Of a stretch of DNA of 37,069 nt, positions 32,027-37,069 are shown piece after piece (position 1 is the stretch's first letter; each line of letters begins with the position of its first letter). The stretch spans positions 1 to 37,069 of the forward strand of contig SYHD01000203.1 in assembly GCA_005799265.1 (NCBI GenBank), in the 5' to 3' direction. Source of the DNA: Planctomycetia bacterium. GTDB taxonomy: Bacteria; Planctomycetota; Planctomycetia; Gemmatales; Gemmataceae. Under the pieces are notes generated by a model. That model saw only the letters and a list, made by a program, of their open reading frames with translations. It was not told where the DNA came from and did not search any database. The position numbers were made by a program, and so were the translations under genes.

Positions 32027-32484
32027 GCGAAAACCTCAAACACATTGAAGAAATTTTCCCCAACCTCGCGCTCGCCGGCTACGCTCCCAAGAGCGATCCA
32101 ACTCCCGTTTACAACTGCATCGCCTACGCTGCCGGGGACGAAACGCGGCGCTGGGCGGGGTTTCGCGAATTGGGTTATCATTGGCCGGAGAACGCACAGG
32201 AAGGCCTTTCCCTCGATGCCTTGATTAGCGCCTTTCATCAATTAGGCTATTCCGTATGCGACACCGATTCTCTCGAGCAAGAATTCGAGAAGGTTGTTTT
32301 GTATGCAGACGAACAGGGGTTGTGGACCCATGCGGCCAAGCAATGCGAGGACGGCCAATGGACGAGCAAACTCGGCAATCTTGAGGACATCATTCACAAG
32401 ACTCCCATCGCGGTGGCGGGGTGCGATCCGGCATACGGTCGCAACGCTTGTTTCATGAAGCGACAAAGGGCGCCGCTCCCGTGA
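32023..32484 (+). CDS. DUF7689-like protein, possible papain-fold (NlpC/C39-like) protein
   Basis: A 153-residue protein that matches my memory of DUF7689. It has PVYNCIAYAAGDETRRW near residue 30, an Asp/Ala-rich helix, then KVVLYADEQGLWTHAAKQ and EDGQWTSKLGNLEDIIHKTP. An Asn-Cys near the N-terminus followed by a downstream His on a strand before a D-G-x-W-x-S-K-L-G turn is the order seen in papain-like amidases and peptidases, so C and H may be catalytic; this is inference. The start at 32023 overlaps the previous stop by four bases. With its partner it forms a two-gene, translationally coupled unit, which may be a toxin-antitoxin or immunity-type module. Confidence 0.78.
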   Translation: MSENLKHIEEIFPNLALAGYAPKSDPTPVYNCIAYAAGDETRRWAGFRELGYHWPENAQEGLSLDALISAFHQLGYSVCDTDSLEQEFEKVVLYADEQGLWTHAAKQCEDGQWTSKLGNLEDIIHKTPIAVAGCDPAYGRNACFMKRQRAPLP

Positions 32485-32613
32485 CACGGACTTTTCGTGA
32501 CCTGTTGGTTTCGGCAGCATTCGATTTTTTCCTTGCGTTCCATCCACTTTCGCCCTTACACTCACACTGGACAAGGCATCGCTCATATCACGTCATCTAT
32601 GAGGGGATTCCCC

Positions 32614-35600
32614 ATGAAACCCGTTTCGTTTCTGCGCAGTGCCATTCTCGCAGGTGTGTTCCTCCTCGCCTTCGCCAAAGCATCGGCTCTACGCGCCGAT
32701 CCACCGAAGATCCTGGAGTTTCGCACCCAGGAGGTCAATCAAAAGCTGTACTTCCACCTGCGCCTGGAACGTCCCGCCGACATGACACGCGCGGAGCTAC
32801 GGCTGCGGCGCTGGGGTTGGGACCCATTCAACATGGACTTTACCGAGCCGTCGCTGCGGCCGCGCTTCGTGCCGCAAGACGCCGGCGCACGCCTTGTCTA
32901 CACCCGCGAACGCATGGAGGAGGGCTTCGATCCGCGCTTTGATTTCAAGGACAAGGAAAAATTCGATCCGAAGGACGACAAGGATCCGCCGAAGGTTGAA
33001 CCTGCCAAAGACAAGGACGAGCCGAAACAGGACCCCGGCGAAAAGAACGGCAAAGGCAAGGACCGCAACACCGGCGACGTCATCGAAGTCTACGGCGTCT
33101 TCACCGGCAAGAAGGCGACCGAATTCTTGCTGCTGTATCCGAAGGACTCCGGCAAGAACGAAGATCCGCGCAAGCTGTCGCTCAAGCAACTGCTCGATCG
33201 CAAGAGCCTGTGGGCCGAGGAGAAGATCACGCTCGACCCGGCCAAGGCGAAGACGGTCGCCGCGCCAAACAAGGGGCGCGACGTCAATCGGCCGATCGAC
33301 GCGAACGACCTCGAAGGCAACTGGGCGTTCTGTCAGGCCCAGCACTTCGCCTTGCTGGAATCACAGACGACGGAGTTCGGCTTTTACAGCTTTGGGCGCG
33401 AGACGACGGCACGCGTCTACAAGGTACGCACGCCGCAGCCGCCGTGGCGCCCGTGGATGGGCAATCGCGGCGGCGGGCATCACATCAGCCAGCTCTACGA
33501 GGTCACCACCGGCGCGGCCGCCATCACCGAATCGCTCGCCTTGCAGCGCATGCGCGACCGCAACTTCATCGGCAATAAAGCGGAGCCGCGCACTGTGCCG
33601 ATCGACAGCGTGCGCGGCGTGGACATCGACGAGCATCCGTGGGTCAAGATGATGGGCGACAAGAAGCCCGCCCCGGAGCCGCTCGCCAAGATGATCCCGC
33701 ATGACAACTATTACATCACGTTCAGGACCTTTGCGAAGTTCCTCGAAACGACCGACCTGCTCGATCAGTGGGGCACGTCGATCGCCCGCGCTTACGAAGT
33801 CAATAGCCGGGACCATCGCATCAAGCAGAAGATCGAACAGCAGATCTGTTTGAAGAGCACAGGCCTGGCGCGCATCTTCGGCCCGGCGGTCATCAAGAGC
33901 CTCGCCATCACCGGTAACGATCCATACCTGCGCGAAGGGAGCGACCTGTCGATCATCTTCCAGGTTTCGAACGGGTTCCTCTTCGATGCCGGGACGACGC
34001 CGAACCTCGATGAAGCGAAGACGAAATGGGGCAAGGCGCTCGTTCAAGACAAGCAGAAGTATGCGGGCATCACCATCAACAGCTACGTCACGCCGCTGCG
34101 TGAGGTCAGCCTCTATCGTGCGTCGTTCGACGGATACCAGGTCTTCAGCAACTCCGGCGTGGCCATGCGGCGCATCATCGATGCCCATCAGAACAAGGCC
34201 AAGCGGCTCGCCGACTCGCTCGATTTCCAGTACATGCGCACGGTGTTCCGCGCCGATGACAAGGCGGAGGACGGCTTCATCTTCCTCTCCGACGCCTTCA
34301 TTCGCAACCTCGTCGGCCCGCAAGTACGTATCAAAGAGCGCCGACGCCTCGAAGCGATGACCAGCCTGCACATGGTCACCTCGGGCGCCATGTACACCGC
34401 CTGGGAGACCGGCAAACCGGCGCAGAGCCACGACCATATCCTCGCGACCACCGGCATGGACCCGCGCGAGCTCTTTTCGCCGGACGGCAACGCGGTCGTC
34501 TGGAATGCGGAGCAGAAGATCGCCGTCAGCAGCTTTTTCAACACGCAGCACTTCGCGACGCCGCTCGTCGAGATCCCGATCGACAAGGTCACGCAGAACG
34601 AAGCCCGCGAATATTCGATGTTTCGCGATCAATACATGGGGCTGTGGCGGCAATTCTTCGACCCGATCGGCATCCGCCTGTCGCTGGCGAAGGATCAGGT
34701 CAAGACCGAGATTTACATCCTGCCGCTGGTGCGCACGCCGCAGTACAACGAGCTGCGCCGCGTCGCCGGCAACGGCACGATCAAACTCGATTCGTCCTTC
34801 TTCAGCGATAAAGCGCTCGTCCAGTATCTGATGCATCTCTCGCCCGACCTCTGGGACCACGGCGGCATCTTCGGCGGCGGGTTCGGCGATAGCATGATCA
34901 CCGACCTGGCCCTCCGCAGCTGGCTCGGCGATTGGTTCACGGTCCGGCTCGACGACAGCCCCGTCTACGGCAAACTTCTCGAACGTCACATTCGCCGTGA
35001 GATGTTCCCAGAGGAACGCCATGACTTCATCGAGGACCTGGAGCTTGCGTTCCAGATGCCGCTCGTGATCGGCTTCGACATCCGTTCGCCGCTGATGTTC
35101 GCCGGCCTTCTCACCGGCGTTCGCAAAACGGTCGAGAACACGCTGCCCGGCGTCGTCGATTGGACGCCGCTGAAGGAGCAGTACAAGGGGGCGCATATCG
35201 TCCGCATCAAGGCCAACGGCGAACAGGCCTCCCGGCGCGGCCTCATCCGTGGCGAAGAACGCCGGCTCAACCCGGAGTTCTTTTACGCGATGATCGACGG
35301 CGGCTTCTATCTCAGCTTCCAGGAGGCCCCGATCAAGGACATCATCGACCGCAGCGTCGCTTTGAAAGAGAAAAAGGACAAGGGCGAAAAGATCGAGGTC
35401 AACACCTCGCTGCACTTCGGCCCCAAGGCGGCGGTGCAATCGAAGGAGTTGCTCAATATGTATCTCGAATGGGAGACGCATCGCCGGGCGCACACGAATA
35501 ATCGCCTCTTGTACGCACTCTTCAAGAGCAACGTCGTCGGCCCGCAAGATGACAGCCCGGCCGTCGAGGCGGCGGCGCTGCAATACCTCGGCTTTGTGCC

Positions 35601-36141
35601 GGTCAGTCCTGATCTCGCGCCATTCCGTTATGATTTCCAAAAGGAGGAGGTCGTCAACCTGCGGCACGGGACTGTACGGCAGCCGCGCTTCGCCGGTTCC
35701 ATCGACGCCGGCTCGCCCATGGCCCAGATGCTGGAGGAATTCGAGGCGATCCGCGCCGACCTGCGTTTACGCGAGGACGGCATCCATACGACGTTGACGT
35801 TTCGCAAGAACGACAAAGCGGCCATCAAGAAGGCAGTCACGCCTGATCCCAAACCAGCGGAGAAAAAAAAGAAAGCCGAAGGGAATACGAGAGTCGAGAA
35901 AAAGTTCATGATCGTACCGTGGCTGGAGGATCGCGCGATCACGATCGACGGCGACTTGACGGACTGGGACAGCTTGACTGTGCCGCCGATCGCATTGACC
36001 GCCGTGGAGGTGGGCAGGCCAAAGCGGGCGGCGGTTTCCGTGCCAAACTCGATCACCGCCTACGCGGCCTGGTGTTCCAAGGGGATTTTGCTTGCGGCCG
36101 ATGCGGTGCTCGACGGCAGCGAATTCAACCAATCGTCCTGA
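32614..36141 (+). CDS. Large secreted protein with C-terminal CBM9-like segment
   Basis: A 1175-residue protein with a signal peptide (about residues 1-28, FLRSAILAGVFLLAFAKASA). An N-terminal domain is followed by a Lys/Asp/Pro-rich linker (about residues 110-150). A long globular region of about 850 residues comes next that I cannot assign; it includes NYYITFRTFAKFLETTDLLD and repeated references to large alpha/beta segments. A second Lys-rich linker (about 1085-1105) precedes a C-terminal segment that resembles the start of a CBM9/DOMON-like carbohydrate-binding domain (ITIDGDLTDWDSLTVPP, then YAAWCSKGILLAADAVLDGS). That domain stops early, so it may be truncated. The ATG at 32614 has GAGGGG about 7 bases upstream. 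It stands alone between a coupled pair and the TIGR03067 gene. Confidence 0.85.
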   Translation: MKPVSFLRSAILAGVFLLAFAKASALRADPPKILEFRTQEVNQKLYFHLRLERPADMTRAELRLRRWGWDPFNMDFTEPSLRPRFVPQDAGARLVYTRERMEEGFDPRFDFKDKEKFDPKDDKDPPKVEPAKDKDEPKQDPGEKNGKGKDRNTGDVIEVYGVFTGKKATEFLLLYPKDSGKNEDPRKLSLKQLLDRKSLWAEEKITLDPAKAKTVAAPNKGRDVNRPIDANDLEGNWAFCQAQHFALLESQTTEFGFYSFGRETTARVYKVRTPQPPWRPWMGNRGGGHHISQLYEVTTGAAAITESLALQRMRDRNFIGNKAEPRTVPIDSVRGVDIDEHPWVKMMGDKKPAPEPLAKMIPHDNYYITFRTFAKFLETTDLLDQWGTSIARAYEVNSRDHRIKQKIEQQICLKSTGLARIFGPAVIKSLAITGNDPYLREGSDLSIIFQVSNGFLFDAGTTPNLDEAKTKWGKALVQDKQKYAGITINSYVTPLREVSLYRASFDGYQVFSNSGVAMRRIIDAHQNKAKRLADSLDFQYMRTVFRADDKAEDGFIFLSDAFIRNLVGPQVRIKERRRLEAMTSLHMVTSGAMYTAWETGKPAQSHDHILATTGMDPRELFSPDGNAVVWNAEQKIAVSSFFNTQHFATPLVEIPIDKVTQNEAREYSMFRDQYMGLWRQFFDPIGIRLSLAKDQVKTEIYILPLVRTPQYNELRRVAGNGTIKLDSSFFSDKALVQYLMHLSPDLWDHGGIFGGGFGDSMITDLALRSWLGDWFTVRLDDSPVYGKLLERHIRREMFPEERHDFIEDLELAFQMPLVIGFDIRSPLMFAGLLTGVRKTVENTLPGVVDWTPLKEQYKGAHIVRIKANGEQASRRGLIRGEERRLNPEFFYAMIDGGFYLSFQEAPIKDIIDRSVALKEKKDKGEKIEVNTSLHFGPKAAVQSKELLNMYLEWETHRRAHTNNRLLYALFKSNVVGPQDDSPAVEAAALQYLGFVPVSPDLAPFRYDFQKEEVVNLRHGTVRQPRFAGSIDAGSPMAQMLEEFEAIRADLRLREDGIHTTLTFRKNDKAAIKKAVTPDPKPAEKKKKAEGNTRVEKKFMIVPWLEDRAITIDGDLTDWDSLTVPPIALTAVEVGRPKRAAVSVPNSITAYAAWCSKGILLAADAVLDGSEFNQSS

Positions 36142-36256
36142 AACATATTCGCAATGACCTGGATCTTGCTCGCCCGCCATGGGCAGCGCGTCAATGAGCC
36201 GGGCGAAAAAATGGGTGTCTACGATGTATTAGCTCTCCAGCCAACAGGAGTTTGAC

Positions 36257-36691
36257 ATGAAGGTGCTCGTTCATATCCATCTCGCGCTGGCACTGACCGG
36301 CGTCCCCGCGCTGATCTGGGCCGGCGATAACGCAGCCGAAATGACCAAGCTGCAAGGAACGTGGGCCCTCGTCTCCTTGATCGACAAGGGCAGAGCGGAG
36401 CCTGACAAGCTCGTGCAGACTCTCAAGCTCATCATTGATGGCGACAAGTACACCTACGATATCGGCGGCAAGATGTTCAACGCCACCTTCAAGCTCGATG
36501 CGGCCGCAAAGCCGTTGGCGATCGACGTCAAGTTCGACTCCGGCCCCGCCAAGGACAGGGTGATGAAGGCGATCTACGTCATCGAAGGCGATACGTTGAA
36601 GATCTGCGGCGCCGACAAGAGGCCGACGGAGTTCGAATCGACGAAGGAATCGGGCACGATCCTGTTCACGTTCAAGCGAGAGAAGAAGTGA
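36257..36691 (+). CDS. TIGR03067 family exported protein (lipocalin-like)
   Basis: A 144-residue protein with a signal peptide (residues 1-22, ending ALIWA) and the TIGR03067 pattern of planctomycetes: KLQGTWALVSLIDKGR, LKLIIDGDKYTYDIGGKMF, KPLAIDVKFDSGP and a closing YVIEGDTLKICGADKRPTEF. The family is a small beta-barrel of unknown function, often present in many copies. AGGAG lies 8 bases before the ATG. Its stop overlaps the GTG start of the next gene (GTGA), so the two are translationally coupled. Confidence 0.92.
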   Translation: MKVLVHIHLALALTGVPALIWAGDNAAEMTKLQGTWALVSLIDKGRAEPDKLVQTLKLIIDGDKYTYDIGGKMFNATFKLDAAAKPLAIDVKFDSGPAKDRVMKAIYVIEGDTLKICGADKRPTEFESTKESGTILFTFKREKK

Positions 36692-37069
36692 GCCACAATA
36701 AAGCCGCGGCGCTCTTGCGCAAACATGCCCTTGGCTATCCCGAGTCAATCGAAGATTTCCCTTGGGGCCACAGCGCCTACAAGGTCCAAGGCAAGATCTT
36801 CCTCTCCGTATATCTCGATGACGACGAAGGCGTGCTCAGCCTATCCGTAAAATTACCTATTTCAAACAAGCTGGCCCTCACGCTGCCGTTCGCGGCGCCG
36901 ACGCGTTACGGACTGGGCAAACACGGTTGGGTGACAGCGACCTTCAACGTGGGCGCCGACGCCCCGCTCGACATGATCCAGGAATGGGTGGACGAGAGCT
37001 TCCGCGCCGTCGCCCCCAAGCGTATCGTGGCGCAACTGGAGGGGACGCCGGCCAAGCCCACGCGCCATA
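36688..37069 (+). CDS. MmcQ/YjbR family protein, partial (cut by window end)
   Basis: The frame opens with GTG at 36688, overlapping the previous stop, and stays open to the window end without a stop (127 codons seen). Typical MmcQ/YjbR (DUF419) segments are present: HALGYPESIEDFPWGHSAYK, VQGKIFLSVYLDDDEG, then a GKHGWVTATFN strand and a helix EWVDESFRAVAPKRIVAQL. The family folds like a phosphoribosyl-transfer-type DNA-binding domain and is of unknown function. Only the last few residues are likely missing. It is not exported, unlike its coupled neighbour. Confidence 0.85.
   Translation, partial: MSHNKAAALLRKHALGYPESIEDFPWGHSAYKVQGKIFLSVYLDDDEGVLSLSVKLPISNKLALTLPFAAPTRYGLGKHGWVTATFNVGADAPLDMIQEWVDESFRAVAPKRIVAQLEGTPAKPTRH

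Noticed and set aside
33361..35667. A 768-codon open frame antisense to the large secreted protein gene
   Set aside because: It mirrors the codon bias of the plus-strand gene, has no ribosome site, and its product is an unnatural Arg/Asp/Val-rich sequence. The plus-strand protein has a signal peptide and good start.

Overview
The window looks like a chromosomal segment from a planctomycete, most likely of the Gemmata/Gemmataceae type. The evidence is its GC-rich codon use and a set of planctomycete-typical families: two DUF1501 proteins with Tat-type leaders, two DUF1549/DUF1553 (PSD1) cytochrome-like proteins, a TIGR03067 protein, a Uma2-type nuclease and very long secreted or TPR proteins. 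Dispersed palindromic repeats with cores such as GCGCAAGC or CGTTAGCG also fit. I see no rRNA, tRNA, CRISPR array, phage or insertion-sequence transposase.

Layout. 326-5000 (-) is an operon: PSD1 protein, Uma2 nuclease, DUF1501 protein. A small four-helix membrane protein (5105-5644) lies upstream on the same strand. 6212-10778 (+) is a compact redox cluster: PepSY-like exported protein, 2x[4Fe-4S] ferredoxin-like protein, FAD/NAD(P)H reductase, b-type cytochrome-like membrane protein, and a membrane-anchored cytochrome c with 15 CxxCH motifs. It reads as a route for electrons from a cytoplasmic donor across the inner membrane to a large multiheme wire. 10866-11795 (-) is an exported ThuA-like protein behind a good terminator. 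12093-16963 (+) is an ECF sigma factor followed by a 1400-residue anti-sigma-like protein that joins a zinc-binding anti-sigma head to a DUF4349 domain and about seven 100-residue repeats.

17175-18000 (+) is a toxin-antitoxin-like pair with an MqsA/YgiT-like second gene and a good promoter. 18031-24738 (-) is a second PSD1/DUF1501 locus: 101-residue hypothetical, DUF1501, pre-peptidase-domain protein, and PSD1 with a Big2-like N-terminus. 25180-31158 (+) encodes a 1992-residue TPR protein with an embedded C39-like cysteine peptidase domain, followed by a small membrane-anchored protein. 31622-32484 (+) is a translationally coupled pair whose second gene matches DUF7689. 32614-36141 is a 1175-residue secreted protein. 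36257 to the end holds a TIGR03067 protein coupled to an MmcQ/YjbR protein cut by the window edge.

Most notable are the redox cluster, the giant sensor-like anti-sigma protein, and a family of palindromic elements. The palindromes sit between genes and, in two cases, inside reading frames (PSD1 gene at 3195-3243; TPR gene at 26118-26175), where they add in-frame peptide, much as Rickettsia palindromic elements do. All family assignments come from reading motifs by eye; no database search was run.
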